From: Apoda limacodes
Lineage: Eukaryota > Arthropoda > Insecta > Lepidoptera > Limacodidae
Assembly: GCA_946406115.1 (NCBI GenBank)
Contig: OX291557.1
Location: forward strand, 11,874,501-11,938,500
Reading direction: 5' to 3'
Length of the DNA: 64,000 nucleotides
Position 1 is the stretch's first letter. Each line of letters starts with the position of its first letter. Under the pieces are notes generated by a model, which worked only from the letters and a program-made list of their open reading frames with translations, did no database searches and was not told where the DNA came from. Positions 33,101-44,017 of this stretch are shown here, in pieces. Made by a program: the position numbers and the translations under genes.

Positions 33101-35963
33101 TATTTGAAATGATGCCCACGGCTTCTTTCTACCATCGCACTGCTCGCAATCGGCAGGGAATTCATTATCATACTTAAGAACCTAAATGGTTGCGTACAGT
33201 GCGGTTCCAGAGAAACTTCCTCAGAGAAACTTGTGGAATGAGTTCCCCGCCAAGGTTTTCACTAACGACTACAGTATACGGTTCTTCAAGAAAGAAATTA
33301 TAACATTTTTGAATGGTCGACAACGCGCGAGTGATGTCCAAGTGTTGCAAGTGTCCATTGGTTGCAATGACCGCTTACCATCAGACGGACCGTGAGCTTG
33401 TTTGCCACCTTGCACATCTTTATTAGAGCCCACTGCCAGCTGCATGGCTGTTCTTGGGTGTGTAAAAAAAAACCATGAGAGTAGCATATATAACGAAATT
33501 AAAAGGGAAACCATAGCCAAGTAGGCTTTACAATTTAATGAGTATAGGCCGCGGCACATAAGTCTAGTGGTGAGCGAAACGTGGAGGGAAAAATTGCGCA
33601 TGAGTACTGTCGCGCACGCAGTAGTTATAAATTTATGATAACAGATATTTTTATTATAATCTTTTATGTATCAATTTGAAAAAAAATATAAAACATTAGG
33701 CTAAATCGCGTAAATACGTAGTTTAAGTTCCGTGCAATAAAAATATCATGGGAATAAGTTTATTATATATGCTATGGATGTCGGCTTCTAAATAAACAAC
33801 TGTCGCAATTCAAGATTTTATGTAATTACAAAATAATGTAGGCATAGTGCAACAAACTTTTCTAACCTTCTGAACTTGGGTGTTTGGTCGCTAGTGTCGT
33901 TGTAAATTCACACCATTTAAATATGGCGACAGTACTCTTTCCTTGCACTGTTTTTAAATTAAAACGAAATCTACATTTTTTCTGGTCTGTCTAAATAATA
34001 ATAATATTGTGAGAAACACAGTACAACACACAATACTAAATAAAATAATAATACTACCACACTCTGGCATGATAATTTTATGTGAAAGAATTTGTGGCCG
34101 CCACAGTACACATAATGATAAAGTCTATAAAGCGTCATAACTAGAGTTTATAAAACCGGAGGTACGTTAAAAATCGGTTTTGAGATTTTAATGCAGTGGA
34201 TCAGTATTCAGTTTCTTTGAAAATTTGGTCATGTGCACTCACCAAAGTTTCAGGGCATCAGATATATATTGTAGAAACAAACAAAAAAAACATTTTTATA
34301 TACGTGGTGAAATGTTTTTGGAATGTATGTATGATGGAATAAAATTCGATTCTGACAAATCTTAAACACAAGAAATGATCCAAAATAAAAAAAAGAAAAA
34401 GAAAAATGTGTGTAAACCCGGTTCATACAATTTTTCGATTTCTGTAAAACCAGTTTTTGACCCCAAGTAATGATGATTTGAAAGGAAGTGCACCCCTCGC
34501 ACCCCGCGCCCCTATATGAAACACATCTTAAAAATGAATTCGGCGCAATCAAAGTCATCGTATCGTGAGACTAACGTGCCGGCATGTATAATAGTTGACT
34601 AACTTAAAAATGTAGGAAAGTAAAAATTTCACAAATTCCATTAAAAGGTAATGAGATGAAGTAGGCACTTGTGTTAAAAAGGTATTAAATATAGGTTTAT
34701 GAACCATATAACATTGTAGAAAAACTTAAATTATGATATAAATATAAATAAATTATAAATAAATTCTGAATACTAATACTAAACTAATATTTACGTTAGA
34801 ATTTGGCCTTTCCGACCAGCGTTTTCGCGCACTTTTTATCTTCCACAATTTATTTATTTACAAATCAAGTGACAGTGACAACGTCACAATGCATGACAAA
34901 GATACTATCCGTAATCTTTTGACAGCATGGCGCATAAGGGTGGCAGCTTTTGATATTGACTTGGTGAGCTCATTGATATTTATACCTACTACTAAAGTAC
35001 TACAAGGTTTAACGGGGTAACTTAACACGGCTTGGTGGCTTAACGGGGTCATTTTATTTAAGTTTTTAATTATTATTTGTTTTGTATGAAAAAAATTATC
35101 ACGTCTAATCACGTTCATTTTAAGCACTATATTTACTTCCACAATATACATGAATACCGGTATATTGTAAAGTGCAACAAACTTTACTAACCTAACAAGC
35201 TGACTATGGTTTTAATTTTTGACCACGGGGTCAGAAAAGTTTGTTGCACTATACTATAGTGTTAAAAAAGTTTATCTTAAAGCATCACTGTCATACAAAA
35301 ACACTTCGACTGTTTTTTTATAAAAGTATTATATGTATAAAGTATGCATTTTTTAAAAAAACGGCCAATTTTAGCAGAGACGCTATCTACAACTTACTGG
35401 TATATTCCACATATAATACATAATGTTCTAAAAATATCTTGTCACTAGTTCTAATTGATTTGTAACATTTTTTAAAATGTGTTTTGTACAAAGAGGAACT
35501 AAAGAATATCTTTTAACGGTGCTAGTTAGGTAGTTACAGCGCCTTAAGTAAGAAAAATAGTGTATACAAACAAATACTTGTAATTTATTCGTCGGCTCCG
35601 TGGGTAATGACTCGACTGCTGAATCGAGGGGCATGGAGTCGATTTCTGCACAAGACAAACATTTAGTATTTGTATTTAGTATTCAGACTGGGTGTTTTCT
35701 ATGTATGTATGTATTAAATATGTATTCCCCTAAAATAAGGGGTAAAAAAAACCCTGTTACGCCCCGCTTTTTTTCAATAAGGGGTGTGTTCACCTATAAC
35801 TTCCCATTTTGATGATCGATAGAGATGATCCATAGCACAAGCTTTGCTTAATTTGAGACTAGACAGCGCTGTGTGTATTATCCAAATATTAAATTATACT
35901 TAGTATTTCAGTAAATAATTATTTAATTTAACATTTTCAGATGCACATGAGAAGAAGGACTAA
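20907..35963 (+). CDS. TMX3: Thioredoxin-related transmembrane protein 3 (TMX3), lacks only the first exon
   Basis: Seven plus-strand exons join in phase: 20907-21156, 23717-23900, 28971-29115, 29660-29873, 30323-30539, 31633-31831 and 35941-35963, giving about 409 residues after the missing signal-peptide exon. TMX3 is a PDI-family thiol-disulfide oxidoreductase of the ER membrane. Seen here: a thioredoxin domain with active site WCAYC, a cis-Pro region YPTIM, two further thioredoxin-like domains without cysteine pairs, a hydrophobic segment NPVLTALVLGVPLGFASLLC, an acidic juxtamembrane stretch and a C-terminal EKKD that fits a dilysine-type ER signal. Sequons such as NVT and NST fit a lumenal location. 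The introns, up to 5 kb, are full of transposons. The usual TMX3 site is CGHC, so the Ala-Tyr pair is noteworthy. Confidence 0.93.
21525..21950 (-). repeat. Lepidopteran interspersed repeat L1, reversed copy in TMX3 intron
   Basis: Runs from GGTTTCCGTACCCAAAGG to GCGCGAGTCCAACTCGCGCTTGGCC, with the CACCAGGCTGTATCTCATGA core. Relative of 9030-9332. Confidence 0.75.
22543..22668 (+). mobile_element. Jockey J1 3' tail, heavily 5' truncated
   Basis: TTCTTCAAGAAGGAAGTTAAAAG through ACATCAGGTGGGCCGTAAGCTTGTTTG, ending TTGTATTAAAAAA. The same 3' sequence closes copies b and d. It inserted in the sense direction of TMX3. Confidence 0.7.
23717..23900 (+). CDS. TMX3: TMX3 exon 3 (numbering with a hidden exon 1)
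   Basis: Acceptor tttctcttttag|TATTAAGG completes the Phe codon of MFIKG; donor TTATGG|gtatgt, phase 0. Encodes HEYHGERAKQDMVSYAERM and the start of the b domain (VFFGYIGKEQG). Confidence 0.93.
24980..25195 (+). repeat. Unnamed repeat R, copy 1 (TMX3 intron)
   Basis: AACGTAAATATTGTTATTAATTTAGTAAGTATTAGTAC through ATGGTTCATAAACTTATATTT and ACAAGTACCAACTTCATCTAAATACC. Recurs as a reverse complement at 34575-34805. Confidence 0.55.
25545..25718 (-). repeat. copia 3' LTR (174 bp)
   Basis: TGATAAATTGAG ... TTCAACA on the plus strand, matching the 5' LTR with about eight substitutions by eye. Confidence 0.88.
25719..25726 (-). other. copia polypurine tract
   Basis: AGAGGGAG on the minus strand, immediately before the 3' LTR, where plus-strand DNA synthesis is primed. 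Confidence 0.75.
26099..28400 (-). pseudogene. copia pol remnant (integrase, RT, RNase H)
   Basis: CITCKEGKQ half zinc finger near 28365; integrase core from LVHSDVCGP with LRTDNGLEYDN and PYTPEQNGTVERMNRTL, so the D,D,E residues are present (27809-28294); RT parts with MVCKLNKSLYGLKQAP (26883-27101) and VDDGLLFSKS (26580-26765); RNase H with GYSDADYANDLDTRRS and ALSTTEAEFMA (26099-26659). Spread over several frames. Confidence 0.9.
28439..28452 (-). other. copia primer-binding site
   Basis: GGTTATGGGCCCAG on the minus strand, directly after the 5' LTR. Insect copia elements use the same sequence, complementary to an internal part of initiator tRNA-Met. Confidence 0.85.
28453..28679 (-). repeat. 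copia 5' LTR (227 bp) with 53 bp internal duplication
   Basis: Same ends as the 3' LTR, but the block TTTTATAGATAACACAAAAT...ATTATTTGA occurs twice in tandem (about 28550-28602 and 28603-28655), accounting exactly for the length difference. Confidence 0.88.
28971..29115 (+). CDS. TMX3: TMX3 exon 4
   Basis: Acceptor gattcacag|GAAAATTTC, donor TTTGAAG|gtaagc, phase 1. Encodes MAAEKYQAHAWFYS and a segment ending EEEIYFFE. The copia insertion sits in the intron just before it. Confidence 0.92.
29375..29545. repeat. Lepidoptera-type interspersed repeat fragment
   Basis: GTTGGACTAAGGCCTCGCCCAC ... ACGCTACACTGCG resembles a repeat common in moth genomes; no internal second copy to test it. Confidence 0.4.
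29660..29873 (+). CDS. TMX3: TMX3 exon 5
   Basis: Acceptor ttgtcgcag|CAAATTCAG, donor AAGAAA|gttagt, phase 2. Encodes LEKWINSERFEFFPKVTRSN and KYLVLAVVSENKL, typical of the second thioredoxin-like domain of TMX3. Confidence 0.93.
30323..30539 (+). CDS. TMX3: TMX3 exon 6
   Basis: Acceptor tttttgtag|GAAAAGGA, donor GCACCG|gtaagc, phase 0. Encodes HPRFQFGWLGTPDLANSIAM, LPHLLVINSTTNHHHLPDDD and a short helix before the membrane segment. Confidence 0.93.
30593..30820 (+). repeat. SINE-like repeat family S2, copy 1
   Basis: Starts ACTAGCTTTTGCCCACGG and ends TTTAGAATATTAGT; has a central run of CAGACAGAAAGACAGACAG. The same start and TTTATAATATTAGTATGAT-type end occur at 60985-61322. Confidence 0.6.
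31190..31432 (-). pseudogene. RTE-type element, C-terminal fragment
   Basis: The minus strand encodes IRKRTKVNNIACRISKLKWH and RRTDGRYSRRVLKWSPQA, the C-terminal region of RTE-clade RT proteins, related in layout to but distinct from the copy at 17760-19255. Confidence 0.7.
31633..31831 (+). CDS. TMX3: TMX3 exon 7, transmembrane exon
   Basis: Acceptor ttctctag|GTGTACGG, donor CCTCAG|gtaaca, phase 1. Encodes the juxtamembrane YRGFYEARSALSMMW, the membrane helix and an acidic EEEEDTS cytosolic stretch. Confidence 0.93.
32230..33420 (+). pseudogene. Jockey J1 copy d, endonuclease fused to 3' end by deletion
   Basis: Encodes an endonuclease segment with a GDFNAYHREWL-like box near 32320, then linker sequence FYASYPWRQLRLRLEEPGVC (32492-32845); after short RT scraps (near 32880-32970) it goes directly to the C-terminal ELFEMMPTASFYHRTAR-like part and the GACCGTGAGCTTGTTTGCCACC tail. 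The RT core is deleted. Confidence 0.82.
34575..34805 (-). repeat. Unnamed repeat R, copy 2 (inverted)
   Basis: Reverse-complement relative of 24980-25195, sharing ATGAACCATATAACATTGTAGA and GATGAAGTAGGCACTTGTG blocks. Confidence 0.55.
35163..35264. repeat. Short MITE-like repeat with AGTGCAACAAACTTT inverted ends
   Basis: Left AAAGTGCAACAAACTTT and right AAAGTTTGTTGCACTATA face each other about 100 bases apart. Single ends of the same sequence occur at 33849 and 61419. Confidence 0.6.
35941..35963 (+). CDS. TMX3: TMX3 terminal mini-exon (DAHEKKD stop)
   Basis: Acceptor acattttcag|ATGCACATG. With the single G from exon 7 it reads Asp-Ala-His-Glu-Lys-Lys-Asp-stop, giving a dilysine-type ER signal. 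It is only 23 bases long and 4.1 kb beyond the previous exon, so gene finders could miss it. Confidence 0.88.
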
Positions 35964-36437
35964 AAGCCATACCAAATATTATGTTATAGTTGTTTAACCA
36001 TATTCGTAAAGAAGAAAACTACCATACAAATAGTGTTAAAAATAATAGTATTAATTTTTTATCAAAATTATTGGTATTTTGTGATAGAATAATGGATAAA
36101 ATAGATTTGGTTCTAAAAGCCAGGCAAAGACTTTCATAACTGCAAATGAATCTAATCTTCAGTTCGTAATATAAGGTTAAGATATGTTTTTTTATAATTA
36201 ATTAATTTAAAATGTTTTATTTGGAACTACGTTTTTTATGCTAGTGCAATCATTCCTACACGCGTTAATTTTTTATTTTAGTGATTGACTAAACAAATTT
36301 TATTGATTGTTATATTTATGTCTATATCTATATCTAGTTTATTTTCTCTATTTAATGTTCTTTTGTGTTGTTATTTTGTAATTTATTTAAAACAATTAGT
36401 TATTAACTTAGGCGTTTCAGAGCTACAACCGGGTTGT

Positions 36438-36443
36438 AATAAA
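36438..36443 (+). terminator. Candidate TMX3 polyadenylation signal
   Basis: AATAAA about 475 bases after the TMX3 stop; another AATAAA lies at 36467-36472. Position only; not proven. Confidence 0.35.
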
Positions 36444-36671
36444 CCCAACTAGTCACGATCAATTATAATAAAACAATCAATTATATTAAACTGTCAAATT
36501 AATTATCAAGTATCTCGTATTCATTTCCGTAAATAGCATGCATTATAATGTTGGGTTGCACTTGGTACACAGCTTCCGAAGACGCTCTGGACACTTTTTG
36601 TGTCTTGTATTTATTTTTAAACTGTGATTGTGGTATTTGTAAAAAACTAATAAATTGAATTGCAAAAAGAT

Positions 36672-36850
36672 TGGGGATCGTCCGGATAGTACCTAAGAGT
36701 AAATTCTCGAGAATTTGTGGAGGCCTTTGTTTTATTGCCAGTATCCTAAATTCCCAATTCCGGACATTGTTAGAATATGGCTGACCAAGTTCTGTTCCTA
36801 TTACCTCATTTCCCTGAGTCGAATCTTTTGGAGGCTGTTCTCGTGATCGG
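36672..36850 (+). other. Possible leader of an LTR element (primer-site-like sequence)
   Basis: TGGGGATCGTCCGGAT resembles a tRNA-Pro primer-binding site with two gaps and one change; about 100 bases on, an ATG opens a short hydrophobic frame (MADQVLFLLPHFPESNLLEA). No second LTR was found. Weak. Confidence 0.25.
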
Positions 36851-36899
36851 TGCGTATTTGATTTGCGGTCCGTGATTCAGTTTTGACATTGAATGAAAT

Positions 36900-39890
36900 A
36901 TTTGAATACAAAGTTTGTATTTTTGTTTCGTAAAATTTATTTAGCACATTAAGCTACTTGTCATTACCCCAAAATAGTGCAAGTTAATTTAATTAGAGCA
37001 GTCAGCCCAATAGTGAACTAGCCTATCTTACTATTTTCTATGCGAGCAGATTTTTATTGGATTACGTTCCTCGTCGCGTAGTTATCAGCTAGAATGGATA
37101 TTATCTTTTCTCGGTTGTGTTATTACGGTTATTACTTTTAGTGACCGAACTAGGAAATCTCTGGAATATGCGAAGACGAGCTACTTAAATTGTTAGCAGT
37201 AACAAGAAACCTAGATTCTCCAAAATCCCTGTGTAAAGCTCTCGATGGAAAGCAATTCTGTAATCCTCAATCAAAAAAAGTCAGATTGGCAAGTTTAGCT
37301 TTGAGCTTTGGATTGACAAATATGTATATAGTTATATAACTATATTTTGTTCGTCACTCTTAGGCGAGAATCGCTTGATTTTCACCTGTCGGCAGTGGGC
37401 CAAATGGTGGGCGGTCACCTAAGACTGACGAAGCGGCGGATACCACGACTGTACATCTAATGTAGTATTTTATGTTTTTAAATCAAAATGGGTACTTAAA
37501 ATATATGTGAATAGTGCTTAAGAGTTGACACAAACATATATACACTTTACCACACTAGAGTTTTCAAGTGAAAGGGCCGGTCTCCACCAAAGCGAAGAGA
37601 GATTATATTTGTATAGGATCAAGACATATTCATATATTCTCGTACTTCTATTCTCATTCATTATTTTATAGAGATACCAACATGACTTTTTGTGTTGTTA
37701 TTCTATACACTTTCATACACCGTTATTTGTTATTCCATATCGGCTGTCGTACCTATCATCTTTTCTGTATAAAGAGTTCTTATTTCTCAGCAAGATTGAG
37801 CGACACGTCTAATGCTGAGTGACCTTTGTTTCGTTACTGTCCCAGACCTCGGATAGGTGACGATACAGAAGTATATAGAAATATATACTGATAACAGTAC
37901 TCCTTCTTTTTTCTCACTCAACCATCTCATTAAGACCGTTTTGGCAGTGGATCAGCTATTATTACGTTATACACATTACAAAAATGTAGTTGGCGGTTTT
38001 CACCTCTCTACAATTACACTCATAATCATTGCTTAGCGTTCTTTCGTAAAGCCTTCAAAGTCTCCGGGGCCAGTAAGAAACTGTAGCACCGGCCCCTTTT
38101 ATTAATTTTTTTGTCTCTCTAATCGCTTATTAACGTTTTAGATGAAAGCATATGTTTGAAAGTCTTTTGACGACTTGTCCCATCGTTTTTGCCATGATTG
38201 AATGCAGATTTTTTAGTGAAATCTTTAAGTTACTTTTTAGTGAAATCTGATTTTAATTCTATATCCTACATTATGCTGTTTAATTGTTCATTTCAATTAT
38301 GTGCATTTTAATTTGGGATAGCTTTTTCTTCGTTGTCATCGGGAAGAAGACTTGAGTGTCATTGAATCACTATAGTTGTATAATACATGTCTTTTTATTT
38401 ATTAAGCTAACTACTGATTGCAAGTGTAATTTAAAATTTGTAGATTAGACCCCATGGGATTGTTGGAAAACCTTTAATTTATGCCTTTCTAAATAGTCGT
38501 TATATCAAATTTCTGTTTTTTTTTACATGGGAATTCATCAAAGCATTCTGTTAGGATTTTTTCCATTGATTAATATTTGCTTTGCACGTCCATTAAAGAT
38601 TTTCATCTTTGTGTCGCGCTTCGAGCATCACATTTGTTATCTTTTATCAGTTTGTTTTGGACCTTGTACTTTGCTTAAAGTTCTCTTTTTGTACATTTTG
38701 GTTAAGGGTTTCAAATGCAATTGCTTTGTATGCAAGAGTTTGTTGTCTAGTTCAGATAAACAGGCCTGCTAGTTACTTGGGCGCATGTTTTTTCTGGGTT
38801 TTAAAAAATCCCTTAGTTTGGCACTTCATTCAATAACGTGATTACTCACGCTGTGCTGTTTCTTTGTTATATAATAAATGAAATGCTAAATTATTTCTTC
38901 TCTTTAAAAGAGAGACCGATATGTATTTAACTCTTCTATATTTTGTTGGTATACTTGGTAGCCCTTTTGCTGTTTCAACTACGAACTGATTTCGTTAATT
39001 CAATTTCCTAAAGCTGTAAATACATTTTTATACCCATTTGTACATACAGATTGTATAATTTTAGTTTTTCTCTTTTTCTTTTTCAATTAAAATGCCATCC
39101 TTATTTTGTGCATACTAAATTTACCTGTAGGGAGATGTCAGTTAGTTCTTTTGTGTCTGTATACCTAGCCATTATTATTGTTAGGTAAATCAAAAAATAA
39201 ATAAATTATAATTTTTAGATTTTTCTGTTTAGGCGTCTCCGAGGTGTCTTTACTTTGATCACGCCATACAAATACTAAGCATCTCCTCTTAACTTTGGTG
39301 GATACCGGCCCACGTCCACAACAACTCTAAATGAGACATTTTTACACTGCCTCCACACGTTGGCACTAACGTTGGGCTCAGCGTCTCGATCTACACCCAA
39401 CGCTCGCGCAAACGTTCGGTGATGGAACGTACTGTGTCTAGGATGCTAGAAAGCGTTATTATACACGATTTTCTTGTTTCACAGAATCTGTGTAATTTAC
39501 TTATTAAATTTATATATGCCAAGGCGCGATATTTTTGAGTCGATGTTGACTCTTCTATCAAGTTTTCGTGAGTCAAATCGTTTATCTTAGTAAAAGTAAA
39601 TTTATTTTATTTGTATTGACATTTTGACAATCAATTCATTTTATTTGTATACACTTTTGCATTGAAATGCTAGCTATAAATCTAGGTAAAATAAACTTAT
39701 GAGTTGTTTTGTGTTATGTGCTTGTGTGTTTGTCAAGGCCGCAGAAGAAATTTTATGTAAATGATTGACTGCTAATATATTAAGTGTCATGTAAAATTAT
39801 TTCGCTGTCAGTTTTTTTTCTGATTCCGCAAATATTCCAAGATCTAAAAAAAATTTATCAAATCGATTAAAAAAGGAAGCACCCAAATCA
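36900..39890. other. Intergenic DNA downstream of TMX3, no gene recognised
   Basis: AT-rich, with only short frames (for example 37568-37822 and 38527-38836) lacking codon bias, motifs or splice context. Near 39290-39430 a more GC-rich patch may be a decayed MITE. Confidence 0.35.
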
Positions 39891-39894
39891 AATT

Positions 39895-40130
39895 TAGACA
39901 TTTGCCGAAAACTATACACTGCAATTTTTTTGGGTTTACTGCCACTCCGAAGTGTGTAGACCAGTCATTGATATTATTCAATTCAATGTAGGTTTTGTGT
40001 ATAGTATCTTCGAGGTCTTCAACTCTACTTTGCTTTTAAAGCTGGGAGTCGTCAGCATACAAAAACAGCCGAAACGAGAAGACACGAAATTATTGACCGG
40101 GGCACAGGGGGCCTCTTGGTCCTAAAGGTA
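39895..40130 (-). pseudogene. Non-LTR reverse transcriptase fragment (catalytic box)
   Basis: The minus strand reads FRLFLYADDSQL, a stop, then VEDLEDTIHKTYIELNNINDW and FGVAVNPKKLQCI, the usual spacing after a YADD box in CR1/Jockey-like RTs. Confidence 0.75.
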
Positions 40131-42919
40131 CGAAAACGGGCTTGCTTATCATACAGTGCTTTTAATAATTGTTTGATAATGCACTTTTGCTTGGGTACTT
40201 GTAGCTGACAGAAGAGTGGACCAATCTATTCGATCAGCATCACTGCATAGATGTTCAACATTGATGTCGGCAAAATTTCTAACAGACACAATTACTGGTT
40301 GGTGTTATGGAGCTGTTAGTGTGTGTATAAGGCATACACCAAATATTATCATGAAAAACTAGGAGCAGTGAGTTCATCGAATTTAACTTTGCAATCAACA
40401 TCAAACGCAAGCATTAAATCCAGAAAGGTGTCAGGTGTATTCATATTTTGGTGCGTTGGTTCTAAATGGAGAATTGTCAGGCTGGCTCGTGGACTGCCTT
40501 CAGGCATCAATTTGAGACGTTGGTCAAGGGAAACGCATGGAGCGACGAGTACGCTTTGACGACTTTGACTCTTGCCCTTAGAGGAGATGCATTGGTAGTG
40601 CTAGAAAACCTCCCAACTGCAGGAAGATCTTTGGAGATACTGATGGAGGCCCTAGAAACCCGTTATGGTCAGAATGCACTTGAAACATGTTTGCCGAGCA
40701 CAGTTTCGTGAGAGGACACAGAAAGAAAATGAGAGCTTACAACTGTGGGCGATCAACCCCGGTAACTATTCCAGTGACACTCCCCCAGGCATTCGTCGAT
40801 GGCATAAGAGACGCAGAGGTACGGGCTACTGTACGACTAGCACATCACCAAACTCTCAATGCTCTTGAAGTAGAGGACCTAAGACAAGGCCCACGAATGC
40901 ACAGAGTAAGAGAAATGTTGGCCTTCAACCGGGACATAAAGAGGCCTTGATTGGGACCAACATGCTACGGCTGCGGGGAAAGAGGCCACATACGGCTTGA
41001 TTGTCCGAAACAGAAGAAGAAAAGAGTCGGAAACTCTGAGACTCAGGTAGATGAAGAGCTGCCGTTAAACTGAATGTCGCCAAGTCTGCGGGGCGGGTGC
41101 TGGCTGGTCAAGACAAGGTCTAGGGGACTATTACAATCACTCAAGTTTGTAATGGAAACTGTTTGATCGTTGAAGGCCGTTGAAAAATAAGCCGTGCAAT
41201 TTTACAATAGATACTGGGGCATCGAAAACCATAGTGAGACCTGAATTGATGCAGCGAACCATAAAATGGAAGAAGAGATCTCCAGAATGTAACCTTCAAC
41301 GGCCAGTCAGTCTCCGTCTTCGGCGACACGAACGTGGAATTGGGCATAGGAGACAACGTGTACAACCAGCCAGTGCTAATTGCAGTTATCATCGATGGTT
41401 GCATTTTAGGGTTGGACTTCTCATCATCGTTAAGTGGATATTGCTCTAATAGTGCTAAAGATTATTGACCAAGAAGTATGTCAAAGCGGATCACGATCGT
41501 GCACTTTCTACTGTTTTAAGGATACAGCATTGGCTCCAAGATCGCAGAACTTAGTCAAGGTTAAGTTTTCAGTAAATGTCAAGCATAGACGTTGTGTAAT
41601 AGTAGAAGACACCGGCCATCATCCAAAGTGGATTACTGCTAGAACCTTACTGATAACGAAGGAGGTAACTACAATAAGAGTTGTCAATCTTAGCGATAGT
41701 GAGATCCAACTGAAGAAGAATAGCATAGTTGCAAAGTGTGAAGAAGTTAAGTTGCTCCGACGTCTGAAGGATTGCAGTTCCAGGTTTTGTCAATAGCGTA
41801 ACTAAAAAGGACAGTTACCCTTTGCCTCGGATATACGATAAGCTGGACATGCTCAGTGGTATGAACTGGTTTTCCACCGTAGATTTGAAAAGTGGCTACT
41901 GGCAGGTGAAAATCAGTCCAGAAGATAAAGAGAAGACAGCATTCAGCACAGGCATCGGAAATCGACTTTGGCAGATCCGATTTATGGCATTTGGTCTTTG
42001 TAATGCTCCAGCAACGTTTGAGCGTCTTATGGAAAGAGTTCTGATGGGGCTTCTGGGAGATGTGTCCTAAGTATACCATGATGACGTCATTATTTTAGGA
42101 AGGCATTTCAAGGAACATCTGAAGAATTTGCAAAGTGTTTTTACTTGGTTAAGAGAAGCTAATTTAAAGTTAAGTCCAAAGAAAAGTGTGTTCTTTCGGA
42201 AAGAAGTTCACTACCTTGGCCACATTATATCAGCTGAAGGCGTGCGAACAGATCCAGACAAAATCAAAGCAGTAAAAAAATGACCACTTCCGAAAAAAAA
42301 AAATGGAAGTAAGATCCGTTTTGGGCTTATGTACCTACTACAGACTCTTTGTTAAGAACTTTTCAGAGAAAGCCAAACCACTTTATCGACTAACAGAAGA
42401 AAAACGAACGTTTGTTTGGGATCCTGATTGCAATAGTGCGTTCAATGAATTGAAACTAAGACTATGTGAAACGCCAATTCTAGGATACCCAACCAGATAT
42501 GGAAGGTTCATTGTAGACACAGACGCCAGCAACACTGGCATCGGAGGAGTACTTTCACAGGTACTATGAGACCGCCAGGTTGTTGTGGCATATTTCAGTA
42601 AGGCACTTTGAAAACCGGAGCGGAATTATTGTGTCAATCGCCGAGAACTACTAGCGGTAGTAAAGACCTTTCATGACATTCACCTTACGGACGGACCATG
42701 CTGCTTTAAAGTGGTTTTTGCAGTTTAAGAACCCGGATGGTCAAGTAACGAGATGGATTGAGCAGTTACAAGAGTTCAACTTCATAACAGAACATCGGAG
42801 TGGCAAAGGACACAGCAACGCAGATGCTATGTCGCGAAGACCTTGCCCTGAAGAGTGTCAACATTGCCACAAACATGAAGAGCATGAAGTTGTCAAGGTT
42901 ATAAGGACTAATCTAGTTG

Positions 42920-43985
42920 ACGATTAGTGGACCAGTGACGTGGATGTTAACATGCAAGAAGCACAAGAAGAGGATAACGACCTGCGGCCTATTTAGGTTG
43001 TTACTCCTCGAAAGAAAGTGGCTCCTCGCCTTCGGCACGTTCATGATGGAGTATCTGGTAGACACCTAGGAATGAAGAGGACACTCGTGAAGATACGCCA
43101 ACGCTTCTACTGGCTTCGTTGACGAGAAGATGTGGAAGACTGGTATCGTAAATGTACAGCTTGTTCTGTAAAAGGACCGAAATCTAGAAGTAGGGGCACA
43201 CTCAAGTTGTACAACGTCGGAGCACCTTAGCAGCGTATAGCTATTGATGTTGCTGAGCCATTTCCGGAGACCAACGAGGGTAACAAATACATAATTGTAG
43301 TACAGGACTACTTTAGTAAATGGCCTGAAGTCTTTGCTACGCTAAACCAAGAAGCTAAAACAGTAGCAAAGAAATGAGTCCAAGAAGTGATCTGTCGTTA
43401 TGGTGTGCCTTTGGAAATTCACTCGGATCAAGGCCGCAACTTCGAATCTGGTTTATTTCAAGAACGCTGCAAACTTCTGGGCATGAATAAAACCAGGACC
43501 ACACACAGAGAGACTGGGACCAATACATACCACTGTTCTTGGTGTCTTATCGATCTGCAGTACATGACAGTACAGGTGTTACTCCAGCGCAGGTCAGTTT
43601 TGGAAGAGAGATCCGGAGACGATATAACAGGCACACCACCTGAAACTCCGAAGCCTAGCGCTGACTATGTAAGTGACCTTCAAAACCAGTTACATGAAGT
43701 GCACACGATGGTTCGCGAGAACAGTTGGAAGAGCAGCGAAAAGGTGAAAACTTGTTATGATCGCAACGCCAACGCAAATGGTTTAGAGAGGAAGCACTGG
43801 TTTGGCTGCATAACCCATTAAGGAAAAAGATAACTGCATAAAGAAACTGCCAGCAAAATGGGAAGGCCCTTACAATGTGGTTACGAGAGTCAATGATGTC
43901 ACCTATTGCATTAAAAAGGGATCTATAGGGAAGCCAAAAATTGTTCATGTGGATCGGCTAGCCCAATATCATGGCAACAATTTAA
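42920..43985 (+). pseudogene. gypsy integrase, catalytic Glu region deleted
   Basis: Zinc-finger part HVHDGVSGRHLGMKRT ... CTACS, then IDVAEPFPET and SDQGRNFESG give the two Asp residues. The text then skips from KTRTT to HRETGTNTY, losing the segment that should hold the catalytic Glu. It ends near VDRLAQYHG before the purine tract. Confidence 0.82.
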
Positions 43986-44006
43986 CACGGTACGAGCATG
44001 ATTAAA

Positions 44007-44014
44007 AGGGGGGG
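44007..44014 (+). other. gypsy polypurine tract
   Basis: AAAAGGGGGGG-type run just before the LTR start TGTTACGG. Confidence 0.75.
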
Positions 44015-44017
44015 TAA

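Noticed and set aside
37568..38836. Short frames downstream of TMX3 as genes
   Set aside because: AT-driven frames with no motifs, splice context or start signals.
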